From contig JADZCC010000013.1 of NCBI GenBank assembly GCA_020851785.1, positions 1-64,000 of the forward strand: a stretch of 64,000 nt of DNA. The letters are read 5' to 3'. Positions 1-8,130 of the stretch are shown here, in pieces. The notes under the pieces are model-generated. The model saw only the letters and a program-made list of their open reading frames with translations, had not been told where the DNA came from and searched no databases. Both the position numbers and the translations under genes were made by a program. Within the stretch, counting starts at the first letter, position 1. Each line of letters starts with the position of its first letter. Origin of the DNA: Anaerolineales bacterium (GTDB taxonomy: Bacteria > Chloroflexota > Anaerolineae > Anaerolineales > Villigracilaceae).

Positions 1-172
1 CATCCTCGAAAAGCTGGGCAAAGTCTTCCAGCGCTTGTTTTTTCCATTTGTGGATTTGGTTCGGGTGGACGCTATTTTCGGCGGCAATCTGCGACATACT
101 CTTGTCTTCTCGAATCGCTTCGAGCACGATCTGGGCTTTTTGAATAGCGGACAGGCGTTTTCTTCTAGGCAT
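1..172 (-). CDS. IS3-family transposase OrfA, N-terminal part (cut by window edge)
   Basis: The reverse strand reads an ATG at 172 and stays open to the window edge (57 codons). The peptide begins MPRRKRLSAIQKAQIVLEAI and continues with SQIAAENSVHPNQIHKWKKQ, which is the helix-turn-helix of IS3/IS911-type OrfA proteins. This protein binds the element's ends and is normally joined to the OrfB integrase by programmed -1 frameshifting. A GGAGA ribosome site lies 5-6 nt upstream of the ATG. Only the first half of OrfA is visible, so whether OrfB follows and the element is intact cannot be judged. Confidence 0.85.
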   Translation of the reverse strand, partial: MPRRKRLSAIQKAQIVLEAIREDKSMSQIAAENSVHPNQIHKWKKQALEDFAQLFED

Positions 173-234
173 GATTTTTCTCCAGAAACTACACCTTAAT
201 TATGCCTGTTTTCGTGTCTAAATTCCCTTACCCA
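1..234 (-). mobile_element. End of an IS3-family insertion sequence
   Basis: The OrfA start is preceded by about 60 bp of non-coding sequence, as expected between an IS3 terminal inverted repeat and orfA. Read on the reverse strand, a stretch beginning TGGGTAAGGGAATTTAGAC (from about 234) starts with TG as IS3 ends do. This boundary is a guess, because the partner repeat lies outside the window. Confidence 0.5.
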
Positions 235-545
235 CTATAGAGTTTATATTCCGCTGTATAGCGACGACGCTTGGACCTGACAACCACCTCTGTTTCTGAC
301 TTGCTGTTTTCTTCCTCTGTCATCTCGTTGCTCCCGCGCCCTGCTCACTAAATTATTGGCGGCAATTGTCTCACGATTATAGACACAGAGGTTCCACGCA
401 AAACAACTTCAAGCAGGTTGGAAGGAAGATTACTTACTCAAAGTCCTGTCCGCTCGTAATTAGATGCAATCGCCCTGAATGCGATTGTTAAGCTTGAGAA
501 CTGACCTATGCTATACTTGAAAAATTCCAAAAGCACAGAGGCCGC
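235..545. other. Intergenic region between the IS end and the aminopeptidase gene
   Basis: About 310 bp without a credible ORF. The last 60 bp hold promoter-like sequence (TTGTTA at 485-490, then TATGCT at 507-512 or TATACT at 512-517). I see no RNA gene or repeat in the rest. If the IS inserted recently, the target duplication should sit next to about 234. Confidence 0.5.
485..517 (+). promoter_or_regulatory. Candidate promoter of the aminopeptidase gene
   Basis: TTGTTA (485-490) and TATGCT (507-512) are separated by 16 bp. An overlapping TATACT (512-517) is the better -10 hexamer but sits 21 bp from the -35. The start codon follows about 30 nt downstream. Confidence 0.4.
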
Positions 546-1802
546 ATGAGCAATTCAGCGCATCAAGCAATGTTAACCAAATACGCAGAAGCGATTGTCA
601 AGGTTGGGTTAAACGTTCGCGCCGGGCAAAGATTAATCATTTCGTTAATGGCCACGCGCGGCGTGCCGTTGCAGTTCGCGCCTTTGGTGCGCGAAGTTGC
701 CAAAGCCGCTTACGGAGTCGGCGCCAAATATGTGGAAGTGATTTGGGGCGACGAAGAAATGTTGCGTCTGCGCGCGCAATATGCGCCCAAAGATTCTTTC
801 GACGAATACCCAACCTATATGGTTGATGCAATCATGCAGATGATTAATAACGGCGACGCGCTCCTCTCCATTTCCGGCGCGGACCCAGACCTGCTCGGCG
901 GGCTGGACCCTGAAGTGGTGGGCATGATGCAGAAAAAGCAACTCACCGCCGCCAGCTCGGTTGGCGAAAAAGTCACCACCAACGCCATCAACTGGTGCGT
1001 GGTTGCCGCCGCCGGGGAAGCCTGGGCGAAAAAGGTTTTTCCAAAGCTCTCTCCAGAAAAAGCGCAGGCAGAACTTTGGCGGGCCATCTTTGAAACCACC
1101 CGCATTGATCAACCCGACCCAATCGCCGCCTGGCAAAAACACATTGACGCCATGAAAGCCCGCGCGCAAATTTTACAAGCCCGTCAATTTGATGCGCTTC
1201 ACTACAAAGCCGAAGGCACAGATTTTACGCTGGGCCTCCCCAACGGGCATCGCTGGATCAGCGCGCAATCGCTCGCACAAAACGGCGTAATTTTCACGGC
1301 CAATATGCCCACCGAAGAAGTCTTCACCCTGCCCGACCGCAACCGCGCCGACGGCGTGGTCTCCGCCACTTTTCCATTAAGCTATGGCGGCACATTGATT
1401 GAGAATTTCCAGGTGACGTTTGAAAACGGGCGCATTACAAATGTAACCGCCAAACAAGGCGAAGCGGCGCTCAAAAAGTTGGTGGATACCGACGAAGGCT
1501 CGCACCGCCTCGGCGAAGTAGCGCTCGTACCGGCCAGCTCGCCAATTGCCCAGCGCGGTCACCTCTTCTACAACACTTTATTTGATGAAAACGCCTCCTG
1601 CCATCTGGCGATTGGACGCGCCTACCGCTTCACGCTGACCGGTGGAGAGGAACTCAACGACGAGGAATTTTCCGCCGCCGGAGGCAACGTCAGCTTGAAT
1701 CATGTGGACTTTATGATTGGTTCGCCTAAAATGGACATTGACGGAATCCGCAAAGACGGCAAACGCGAGCCGGTAATGCGCAATGGCGAATGGGCGTTGT
1801 AA
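546..1802 (+). CDS. M29-family metallo-aminopeptidase (AmpS/AmpT/PepS type)
   Basis: Cytosolic exopeptidase removing N-terminal residues from peptides with a two-metal centre. The 418-residue length is typical of family M29. The metal-ligand motifs are all present: Glu near 257 in MPTEEVFTLPD, Glu 324 in RLGEVALVP, His 353 in SCHLAIGRAY, and the His-x-Asp pair 386/388 in NHVDFMIGS. The N-terminal half (QRLIISLMATR, KYVEVIWGDEE) is also characteristic of the family. It stands alone after the IS remnant and is followed by a strong hairpin, so it is probably monocistronic. Substrate preference cannot be read from sequence. Confidence 0.95.
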   Translation: MSNSAHQAMLTKYAEAIVKVGLNVRAGQRLIISLMATRGVPLQFAPLVREVAKAAYGVGAKYVEVIWGDEEMLRLRAQYAPKDSFDEYPTYMVDAIMQMINNGDALLSISGADPDLLGGLDPEVVGMMQKKQLTAASSVGEKVTTNAINWCVVAAAGEAWAKKVFPKLSPEKAQAELWRAIFETTRIDQPDPIAAWQKHIDAMKARAQILQARQFDALHYKAEGTDFTLGLPNGHRWISAQSLAQNGVIFTANMPTEEVFTLPDRNRADGVVSATFPLSYGGTLIENFQVTFENGRITNVTAKQGEAALKKLVDTDEGSHRLGEVALVPASSPIAQRGHLFYNTLFDENASCHLAIGRAYRFTLTGGEELNDEEFSAAGGNVSLNHVDFMIGSPKMDIDGIRKDGKREPVMRNGEWAL

Positions 1803-1818
1803 ATAGACCCTAGATAAT

Positions 1819-1850
1819 GGACGGTGGACCATAAAAACGGTCCGCCGTCC
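1819..1850 (+). terminator. 12-bp hairpin after the aminopeptidase gene
   Basis: GGACGGTGGACC (1819-1830) pairs with GGTCCGCCGTCC (1839-1850) with one G-T wobble around an 8-nt loop. No U-tract follows, so it may be a weak terminator or an mRNA-end stabiliser. It lies directly upstream of the next promoter. Confidence 0.5.
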
Positions 1851-1865
1851 AAGTTACACGCGGGT

Positions 1866-1881
1866 ATTATATAATGGGGAA
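1866..1881 (+). promoter_or_regulatory. Palindromic -10 box predicting a leaderless mRNA
   Basis: TATAAT (1870-1875) lies within the self-complementary ATTATATAAT (1866-1875). Only 6 nt separate it from the ATG at 1882, which places the expected transcription start at or next to the A of the ATG. No Shine-Dalgarno and no good -35 are visible. The same arrangement is found before thrB. Confidence 0.6.
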
Positions 1882-2487
1882 ATGCCTACAAAATCAAACA
1901 TCACCAATGTAAGTAACGACATTCTGATTGCGGAATACGAATATATCGCCAACTCCGCCATTCAAGCCAATGAAGATCGTGCGCGAGTCGCGTCGTTTTA
2001 TCTGGTGGCGGTGGGTTCGTTGGTGGCGGCGCTGTTTAGCGCGCAGATTTTCAACGTCAACGAAAACTTTGCCGAGCTTAATTTTCTATTTGCGGGGCTG
2101 TTCCTCGCGCTGACTCTGCTCGGCGGGCTGACCGTGATTCAGTTGGCCCGCCTGCGCGCGGCCTGGTACGAATCGATGAAGGCGTTGAATCAAATCAAAG
2201 ATTATTTTATTGCCAAAGATAAACAGGTGGCAAAGGCCTTTCGCTGGACGGGACGTTCCCTGCCGCCGCTTCACAAAAAGCGCAGTATTTCTTATCAACA
2301 AACGCTTGAAGTCGCCATCCTCAGCGGCATGATGTTCGGCGCGGCCATGCGTTTCTTTCTGCTTGGGCTTGGCTTAAAGGAGTCGGCGCTTGGTTGGAGC
2401 CTGATCTTCATCGGCGCAATCGCCAGTTTTTTCATCCAGCTTTTTATTTATAAATATTTTCTAACGCACACGCAAAAGGACGAATAA
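1882..2487 (+). CDS. Uncharacterised four-helix membrane protein
   Basis: I do not recognise the family. The 201-residue protein has a soluble N-terminal stretch (IAEYEYIANSAIQANEDRA, residues about 15-35), a hydrophobic hairpin at about 39-85, a basic loop with conserved-looking aromatic residues (about 90-135), and a second hydrophobic hairpin at about 143-190. The short loop between helices and a tail ending THTQKDE suggest both termini are cytoplasmic. The gene is followed after one base by the flavin-binding protein, so the two are co-transcribed. The start lies at a predicted transcription start and lacks a ribosome site. Confidence 0.7.
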   Translation: MPTKSNITNVSNDILIAEYEYIANSAIQANEDRARVASFYLVAVGSLVAALFSAQIFNVNENFAELNFLFAGLFLALTLLGGLTVIQLARLRAAWYESMKALNQIKDYFIAKDKQVAKAFRWTGRSLPPLHKKRSISYQQTLEVAILSGMMFGAAMRFFLLGLGLKESALGWSLIFIGAIASFFIQLFIYKYFLTHTQKDE

Positions 2488-2488
2488 C

Positions 2489-3061
2489 ATGCCGCGCAAT
2501 TATCAAAACCAAAATCCAACGGCGCATCAACGTCGCCCGCATTTGACTCAAGACGACGCCTGGATTCGCGCCTTCCTTAAGACGGCGCAAGTGGGCCGCG
2601 TTGCAACCACAGAGGGCCATCAGGCCTTCATCAACGCCAGCGCTTTTTGGTACGACGAGGAACAGCATCAAATTGTCTTTCATTCCAATGTCGCGGGGCG
2701 AATCCGCTCGAATGTGGAGGCCAACCCAAAGGTCTGTTTTGAAGCGGGCGAAGTGGGCCGGTTTCTGCCGTCCAACGTCGCGCTGGAATTTTCGCTCCAG
2801 TTTCGGAGCGTGGTGGCCTTTGGAAGCGCGCGCCTGATTCAGGACGCAGAGGAAGCGAAGCGTTTGCTGTATGGGTTAATCGGAAAGTATTTTCCAGAAA
2901 TGCGGGCGGGCAAAGAGTACCGCGAGATTACGGAAAAGGAATTACGCGCCACTTCGATTTATGCGATTCAAATTGCAGAGTGGAGCGGCAAGGAAAATTG
3001 GGCCGAACGCGCCGATCAAAGCGACGAATGGCCGCCGTTGGCTGGGAAGTGGTTTGAATAG
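2489..3061 (+). CDS. Pyridoxamine 5'-phosphate oxidase-like flavin-binding protein
   Basis: 190-residue split-barrel protein of the PNPOx-like/NimA superfamily, which binds FMN or a related cofactor and often acts as a reductase. Supporting features are the opening strand VGRVATTEGHQAFINASAFWY (about residues 36-56), the VFHSNVAGRIRSNVEANPKVCF segment (about 64-85) typical of FMN-phosphate binding, and the VVAFGSARLI strand (about 108-117). A C-terminal IAEWSGKENWAE segment is frequent in this branch. It sits one base after the membrane protein and a few bases before a DUF4342-type gene. Substrate unknown. Confidence 0.85.
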   Translation: MPRNYQNQNPTAHQRRPHLTQDDAWIRAFLKTAQVGRVATTEGHQAFINASAFWYDEEQHQIVFHSNVAGRIRSNVEANPKVCFEAGEVGRFLPSNVALEFSLQFRSVVAFGSARLIQDAEEAKRLLYGLIGKYFPEMRAGKEYREITEKELRATSIYAIQIAEWSGKENWAERADQSDEWPPLAGKWFE

Positions 3062-3070
3062 GAGTTGACC

Positions 3071-3319
3071 ATGCCGGAAAATTTTCGCGCTGAAGAATTC
3101 AAAGTGGAAGGCGAGAAATTGCTCGCGCGCATCAAGGAATTGATTCACGCAGGCAACATTCGCCGCGTAATCATCAAAGACCGCGACGGCAAAACGCTGA
3201 TTGAATTTCCGATGACGTTTGGCGTGGCGGGCGTTTTACTTGCGCCGCAGTTGGCCGCAGTGGGGGCGATTGCCGCCCTGCTCACCGAAGCGACGGTGAT
3301 CGTCGAAAGACAAGCTTAA
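3071..3319 (+). CDS. DUF4342-type small protein
   Basis: 82-residue protein. The ATG at 3071 is chosen because GGAG lies about 6 nt upstream; a TTG at 3065 is an alternative. The N-terminal half is charged and helical (EGEKLLARIKELIHAGNIRR), followed by RVIIKDRDGKTLIEFP and a Gly/Ala/Leu-rich hydrophobic segment (about 48-72). This is the layout of the DUF4342 family, whose function is unknown. It is the last gene of the short operon starting at 1882 and overlaps the convergent sirtuin stop codon tail-to-tail. Confidence 0.7.
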   Translation: MPENFRAEEFKVEGEKLLARIKELIHAGNIRRVIIKDRDGKTLIEFPMTFGVAGVLLAPQLAAVGAIAALLTEATVIVERQA

Positions 3320-4056
3320 GCTTTTCCCCAAACTTCCTTGACCAGGTCGGGCAAAACCTCGCCAGACTTTCCCTGAAAAAAATAATCCGCCTGCAAAGTC
3401 AACGGCGTGGACTCGGCATTAATCTCAACGACAATCGCGCCGTGCGTTTGCGCGGCGCGCGCCAAAGAAGCGGCCGGTTGCACCACGCCAGACGTGCCAA
3501 TTGAAAAGAAAACCTGACATTCCTTCACCGCCACAAGGGCCGCGGTTAAGATTGCCTCTGGCAAAGGTTCGCCAAACCAAACCACATGCGGGCGAAGCAA
3601 GCCGCCGCACTTTGAACAGGCTGGCGTAACTTCCGCCTCTTCATCCCAATTTTCTGCAAATTCTCCACACACGGAACAACGCACGCGTTGAATATTGCCG
3701 TGCAACTCCAGCACGTTCCGGCTTCCGGCAAAGCGATGCAATCCATCCACATTTTGAGTGATTAAAGAAAAATTTGGAATCGCCGCTTCCATCTCCGCCA
3801 GCGCATAATGTCCGCGATTGGGGCGTGCGCCCTTAATCGCTTCACTCCTCCAGGCGTACCAATCCCAAACCAACTTGGGGTCACGGGCAAAGGCCTCAGG
3901 CGTGGCTAAATCGGTTGGCTCATACTTCGCCCATAAGCCCTCCTGCGAATCTCTAAACGTGCGGAGTCCGCTTTCCTGTGAAACGCCCGCGCCGGTCAAG
4001 ACGGCCGCGCGCTCCACTTTCCGCAGGATGGCAATTAACTCAGCGGGCGCGTCCAT
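3316..4056 (-). CDS. NAD-dependent protein deacylase (sirtuin, Sir2 family)
   Basis: Removes acyl groups from lysines using NAD. In the 246-residue product the NAD site is GAGVSQESGLRTFRD (about 22-36) and TQNVDGLH (100-107). The catalytic His is 119 in ELHGN. Four zinc Cys are at 127, 130, 147 and 150. RPHVVWFGEPLP and a late NAES follow. The start at 4056 overlaps the upstream lipoprotein stop by one base (TAATG), indicating translational coupling. The deacetylase ends a lipoprotein-lipoprotein-sirtuin operon, an association with no obvious functional logic. Confidence 0.95.
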   Translation of the reverse strand: MDAPAELIAILRKVERAAVLTGAGVSQESGLRTFRDSQEGLWAKYEPTDLATPEAFARDPKLVWDWYAWRSEAIKGARPNRGHYALAEMEAAIPNFSLITQNVDGLHRFAGSRNVLELHGNIQRVRCSVCGEFAENWDEEAEVTPACSKCGGLLRPHVVWFGEPLPEAILTAALVAVKECQVFFSIGTSGVVQPAASLARAAQTHGAIVVEINAESTPLTLQADYFFQGKSGEVLPDLVKEVWGKA

Positions 4057-4730
4057 TATGGCGTGGCCGTTGGCGTGGGAACGCAATCAAGGAGCGTGAT
4101 CTTCTCCGAGAAGGTTGCGGTATGACCCAATTCCTTCGCGTCCAGATTGGTGGCCACCAGTTGATATTCCACCCAGGCGTTCTTGAAGGAATTCACGGCT
4201 TTCATTTCATCGGGCGTTAGTTCATGCACAAAGGTTCCGCCGCCCAGCCCTTGCATTCCAATGCTCGTCCACTCGCTGGCATTGCCAGATTGTTTACTAC
4301 GAAAGCGCACAAACAAAACGACAAAATTGACATTCAGCGCATCGGCTACTTGCGCCGTAAATTTCAACGTGCCGGGTTCGCATCCCTTTTTATAAAACTC
4401 AGAACTGGAGAGAAAAATATTGACAAAGCCCTGCATGGAAATGGTGGGCGTGGACGTGGCGGGTGTAATCTTGTTGAAAGGCGTAAAAGCCGTAGGCGTG
4501 GAAGATTCGGCGGGCGTGGGCGTATCCGTTTTGAAGCCGATTAACGTCGGCGTGAGCGAATAGGTCGCCGAGGGCGTCACCGGCGTAAAGGTTGCCGTAA
4601 TCGTAGCGGTGGGCGTCAGCGTGAGGGTCGGTTGCGGCGTGAGCGTTGGGTCGTAGAGATATTGTTCGGGGTTAAAGGCGCAGGCTAAAATCAAGATGGG
4701 CGCGCACAATAAAATCAACAACTTCTTCAT
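4056..4730 (-). CDS. TPTP-linker lipoprotein, paralogue A
   Basis: 224-residue exported lipoprotein. The signal peptide MKKLLILLCAPILILAC ends in an ILAC lipobox (Cys 17). A Thr/Pro-rich linker runs to about residue 95, followed by a globular domain of about 115 residues with two Cys (EPGTLK context and LLDC). The C-terminal part (AWVEYQLVATNLDAKELG) matches the upstream neighbour's SWVVFQLVATDFEGREVG, so the two are diverged tandem paralogues. The product ends in another TPTATP stretch. AAGGA lies upstream of the start. Function unknown; probably a cell-envelope domain displayed on a flexible stalk. Confidence 0.85.
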   Translation of the reverse strand: MKKLLILLCAPILILACAFNPEQYLYDPTLTPQPTLTLTPTATITATFTPVTPSATYSLTPTLIGFKTDTPTPAESSTPTAFTPFNKITPATSTPTISMQGFVNIFLSSSEFYKKGCEPGTLKFTAQVADALNVNFVVLFVRFRSKQSGNASEWTSIGMQGLGGGTFVHELTPDEMKAVNSFKNAWVEYQLVATNLDAKELGHTATFSEKITLLDCVPTPTATP

Positions 4731-4744
4731 CAGAGAATCCTTTT

Positions 4745-5416
4745 CTATTTACACGGGGAAAGCGCAATGGACTGATCGTAAATGCGCGTGCGCCCCACCT
4801 CGCGCCCTTCAAAATCAGTTGCCACCAATTGAAAGACCACCCACGAATCCTTATAATGGTTATGGCCTTCCACGTCGCTCCCATACATCACATAGGTATA
4901 AGTTCCATCGCGGTGATCGTGCATCACGTTGCCGGTCGTCCACGGCGTTGAGTCGTCGCGTTTGGCGGAGCGAACGTAGGTAAAGATGACCACGCTAAAA
5001 ACTTCGTCTTCATCCTCTACCACTGCAGTAATCGTCGTGCGGTTGTGCTTACAGGAACCCCAAAAAATTTTAGTTTCAGAGATGCCTATTGAAAGAAAAC
5101 CCACGCCCGGGCGGGCCATGGTCGGCGTGCCATAAATTGGCAAAGGCGTGGCGGTCATTCCGCCTTCCACAATGATGGGAATCGGCGCAAATGTGGCGGT
5201 GGGCAAATTGGGGTCTTGCGTCGCAAAATGCACAATCGTAATGGTGGGCGTTGGGTGCGGCGTGCGGGTGATCGTCTCCGTTGGGCTGGGCGGAAGCGTG
5301 ATCGTTTCTGTCAAAGTCGGCGCGGGCGTACGCGTCGGCGGTAAAAGCCCCTCAAGGTTTCCACAAGCCTGTAAAGCCAAAGCGAGCGCCAAACACACCA
5401 TCAAATCCTTTCGCAT
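4745..5416 (-). CDS. TPTP-linker lipoprotein, paralogue B
   Basis: 223-residue lipoprotein with an LQAC lipobox at about residue 18. A Thr/Pro/Ile-rich linker runs to about 100, and a C-terminal domain contains VVIFTYVRSAKRDD, HDHRDGTYTYVMYG and FQLVATDFEGREVG, ending in SPCK. It resembles the product of the next gene in length, plan and C-terminal motif. First gene of the operon; an AGAGGT ribosome site precedes the ATG. It is divergent from the ABC exporter operon. Two conserved Cys could form a disulfide outside the cell. Function unknown. Confidence 0.85.
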   Translation of the reverse strand: MRKDLMVCLALALALQACGNLEGLLPPTRTPAPTLTETITLPPSPTETITRTPHPTPTITIVHFATQDPNLPTATFAPIPIIVEGGMTATPLPIYGTPTMARPGVGFLSIGISETKIFWGSCKHNRTTITAVVEDEDEVFSVVIFTYVRSAKRDDSTPWTTGNVMHDHRDGTYTYVMYGSDVEGHNHYKDSWVVFQLVATDFEGREVGRTRIYDQSIALSPCK

Positions 5417-5434
5417 TCAAAACCTCTTTCAAGC

Positions 5435-5440
5435 TATAAT
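5435..5440 (+). promoter_or_regulatory. -10 box of the ABC-2 exporter operon
   Basis: TATAAT lies 33 nt upstream of the ATG at 5474 in the divergent intergenic space. No matching -35 hexamer at normal spacing is visible. Confidence 0.45.
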
Positions 5441-5473
5441 TGAATTATTCCACTCCCCCAATTTTACAACAAC

Positions 5474-6478
5474 ATGCCCGCCATCCAAGTTCAAAACCTG
5501 CAAAAGACTTTTCAAACCAAACGCAAAGCCGCCGGGCTGGGCGCTTCCATGAAATCCTTATTCAAGCCAGAATATGGCTCAGTGGAAGCGGTGCGGAGTT
5601 TATCCTTTCAAATGGAATCCGGCGAAGTCCTCGGTTTCATCGGGCCCAACGGCGCGGGCAAATCCACAACGATAAAAATGCTCACCGGCATTTTGCATCC
5701 CAGCCGTGGCGCGGCCAAAGTGTTGGGCTTTACGCCGTGGCTGGAGCGTCAAAGCCTTGCGTTTCAAATTGGCACGGTCTTTGGTCAGCGCCCGCAACTC
5801 TGGTATCACCTACCGGCCATGGATACGTTCATTCTATTTGGAAAAATTTACGAACTGGACGACGCCGAAGCCAAAAAGCGCATCCAATTCCTTTCAGAAG
5901 CCTTTGAATTACAGGATTTACTGGATGTGCCCGTGCGGAAGTTGTCGCTTGGTCAGCGTATGCGTTGTGAAGTCGCCGCCTCGCTCCTGCACCGCCCAAA
6001 GTTGATCCTGCTCGACGAGCCTTCCATCGGCCTGGACGTGGTTGCCAAGCAAAACATCCGCGACGCAATCCGCAGGATGAATCAAGAGGAAGGCGTAGGC
6101 GTACTGCTCACCTCGCACGACGCAGGCGATCTGGAAGCGCTCTGCAAACGCGTCATCATCGTCAATCACGGACAAATCGTCTATGAAGATAAAGTCTCCA
6201 GTTTGAAAAGAAAATTCCTGACCACAAAAATGGTGGAAGTTCGCTACGCAAAAGAAGTCGCCAAAGATTTTTCAATCCACGGCGTTGAAATTCTCAAAGT
6301 TGGCCGCTACGGCGTCAAGTTGAAATTTGACGCTTCCCAAACCTCCGTTGATTCTGTACTCGCGCATCTTTCCGCTTCCGGCGACATGGCCGACATCACC
6401 ATCTCCGACCCGCCGCTGGAAGAAGTCATCGCAAAAATTTACGAGCAGGCAAAAGCAGAAAGCGTGGACAAACAATAA
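5474..6478 (+). CDS. ABC-2 type exporter, ATP-binding subunit (COG4586-like)
   Basis: 334-residue ATPase powering export through the two permeases downstream. Walker A GPNGAGKST is at 57-65, the signature LSLGQRMRCEVA at about 157, and Walker B LILLDEPSIGLD at about 178. The switch His is in LLTSHDAGD. A C-terminal extension of about 90 residues follows. The N-terminal insertion (KRKAAGLGASMKSLFKPEY) before the conserved core is typical of the COG4586 ATPases that pair with COG4587/COG3694 permeases. Its stop overlaps the next start (TAATG). Substrate unknown. Confidence 0.92.
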   Translation: MPAIQVQNLQKTFQTKRKAAGLGASMKSLFKPEYGSVEAVRSLSFQMESGEVLGFIGPNGAGKSTTIKMLTGILHPSRGAAKVLGFTPWLERQSLAFQIGTVFGQRPQLWYHLPAMDTFILFGKIYELDDAEAKKRIQFLSEAFELQDLLDVPVRKLSLGQRMRCEVAASLLHRPKLILLDEPSIGLDVVAKQNIRDAIRRMNQEEGVGVLLTSHDAGDLEALCKRVIIVNHGQIVYEDKVSSLKRKFLTTKMVEVRYAKEVAKDFSIHGVEILKVGRYGVKLKFDASQTSVDSVLAHLSASGDMADITISDPPLEEVIAKIYEQAKAESVDKQ

Positions 6479-7320
6479 TGGACAAACAATTTTGGTTCGA
6501 CCTCCGCGATAACGACTACAAAATCCCCGAGGGGTATTCCCTCGCTGATTTAACTGAAGAATTATTTTCTTACATCCCCAGCGCCGATCCTGAACTGCGC
6601 GACGGCATTGCCTACGAAACCTTTGCCAACTGGCTGGACAAAGACCAATACACGCTGGAGCAAATCCGCCCGTATATTCCACGCCTGGCGATCAACCTCC
6701 AAAGCGGAATCGGCGAACGTGACACCGATACCATTTTTGGAAGAGCCTTTTCGATTCTGTTCCTCGCCGAAATCATTTACCACGACAACAAAGACCCATT
6801 CCTCGAAAAGGACGACGCGCAAAGCATTTTGGCCAAAGGGCTGGCTTACTTAAATGAAGAACGCGACCCGCGCGGCTATATCGCCGAAAAAGGCTGGGCG
6901 CACGCCCTGGCCCACACCGCCGATTTACTCTTTGTTTTATCCAGCAATCGCTTTATGGCCAGAGCGGAATTGGAGCAAATCCTCACCGCCATCACGGAAA
7001 AACTGACCGCGCCCAGCGACTCAATCTACGCCTTCGGCGAAGACGACCGGCTGGTACAAGCCGTCTTAGGCGCCGTGCAAAGGAAATTACTCGACGAGTT
7101 TTTCTACAAAGAATGGCTCAAAGGTTTCCTGTTTTCAGAAGGCCGCAGGCGCGCCTGGAAAGGCTCGTTTGCAAACCCGGAAATGCACCACGCCTATTTC
7201 AACTCCAGAAATTTTCTACGCAGTTTGCATCTCAAAATCCTTGAGAAACCCAAACTCGCCAGCCGCGATTTTCTGCTCAGCGAAATCGCCAACACGTTGA
7301 ATGAACTGAAACAGTTTTAG
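6478..7320 (+). CDS. DUF2785 domain protein embedded in the exporter operon
   Basis: 280-residue soluble, mostly helical protein. Motifs such as ELRDGIAYETFANWL, FGRAFSILFLAEIIYHD, EKGWAHALAHTADLL and a closing SRNFLRSLHLKILEK match the DUF2785 family, which has no assigned function. The gene overlaps the ATPase stop by one base and precedes the first permease by 15 nt. Its expression is therefore locked to the transporter, and an accessory or immunity role is possible but speculative. Confidence 0.8.
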   Translation: MDKQFWFDLRDNDYKIPEGYSLADLTEELFSYIPSADPELRDGIAYETFANWLDKDQYTLEQIRPYIPRLAINLQSGIGERDTDTIFGRAFSILFLAEIIYHDNKDPFLEKDDAQSILAKGLAYLNEERDPRGYIAEKGWAHALAHTADLLFVLSSNRFMARAELEQILTAITEKLTAPSDSIYAFGEDDRLVQAVLGAVQRKLLDEFFYKEWLKGFLFSEGRRRAWKGSFANPEMHHAYFNSRNFLRSLHLKILEKPKLASRDFLLSEIANTLNELKQF

Positions 7321-7335
7321 CCATCTCTTTTTACC

Positions 7336-8130
7336 GTGAAAACCGTCTCAAAATACTGGTCCATCTTCCAAATCACGTTGATTAATTCGCTGGCCTATCC
7401 GGGCGAATTAATTGGCCGCAGTTTGATGATCATCCCCTTCATGTGGATTTTCTATCAGCTTTGGAAAGTAACCTTCGCCGCCGCTGGCGCGGAAGTCATC
7501 AGCGGGCTGACTTTACGCGATACGCTCTGGTATCTCATGCTGGCAGAAACCATTGAACTAGGCCGCCCGCCGATTGCGCGCACCCTATCCGAAAATGTCA
7601 AAGATGGTTCAATCGCCTACATCTTAAACAAGCCCTACGATTTTCTTTGGTATCAATTCAGCGCGGCCATGGGCGAGACGATTTTTCGAGCCGCCTTAAA
7701 CGCCCTTTTCGGCGGGCTGACAGTTTGGACCCTGGTTGGCGCGCCCAACCACCCGCAAGGATTTTGGATTGCCCTCCCCGCCATCCTGGGCGCATGGATT
7801 TTACATTTCTGCGTCAACGCCATGATCGGCCTCTCCGCTTTTATCGTGGAAGACGTCTCTGCCTTCACATGGATTTATCAAAAGCTGGCCTTCATATTCG
7901 GCGGCATGTTAATTCCGCTGGATTTTTACCCGAATTGGTTGCAAGCCATCGCCAAAGCCCTGCCATTTGCCAGCGCCATTTACGGGCCCGCAAGGCTATT
8001 CGTCACGCCCACGCTTGAGCTATTAATCAACGTCATGAGTTTGCAAATCGTTTGGATTTTGGTTTTAAGTTTCACCCTCGCGTTCATTTATCGGCGCGGG
8101 CTGACGCAACTCACCGTGAACGGCGGCTAA
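7336..8130 (+). CDS. ABC-2 type permease (COG4587-like)
   Basis: 264-residue integral membrane protein with about six hydrophobic segments (about 24-45, 54-75, 110-135, 140-165, 175-195, 230-255). The start is taken as GTG at 7336, the first start codon after the DUF2785 stop; no strong ribosome site is seen, suggesting coupling. The sequence SENVKDGSIAYILNKPYDFLWYQ is typical of the first permease of this exporter class, which contacts the ATPase. It should form a heterodimer with the next gene's product. Confidence 0.87.
   Translation: MKTVSKYWSIFQITLINSLAYPGELIGRSLMIIPFMWIFYQLWKVTFAAAGAEVISGLTLRDTLWYLMLAETIELGRPPIARTLSENVKDGSIAYILNKPYDFLWYQFSAAMGETIFRAALNALFGGLTVWTLVGAPNHPQGFWIALPAILGAWILHFCVNAMIGLSAFIVEDVSAFTWIYQKLAFIFGGMLIPLDFYPNWLQAIAKALPFASAIYGPARLFVTPTLELLINVMSLQIVWILVLSFTLAFIYRRGLTQLTVNGG

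Noticed and set aside
645..1169. 174-codon antisense ORF
   Set aside because: Shadow of the M29 aminopeptidase with no recognisable protein features.
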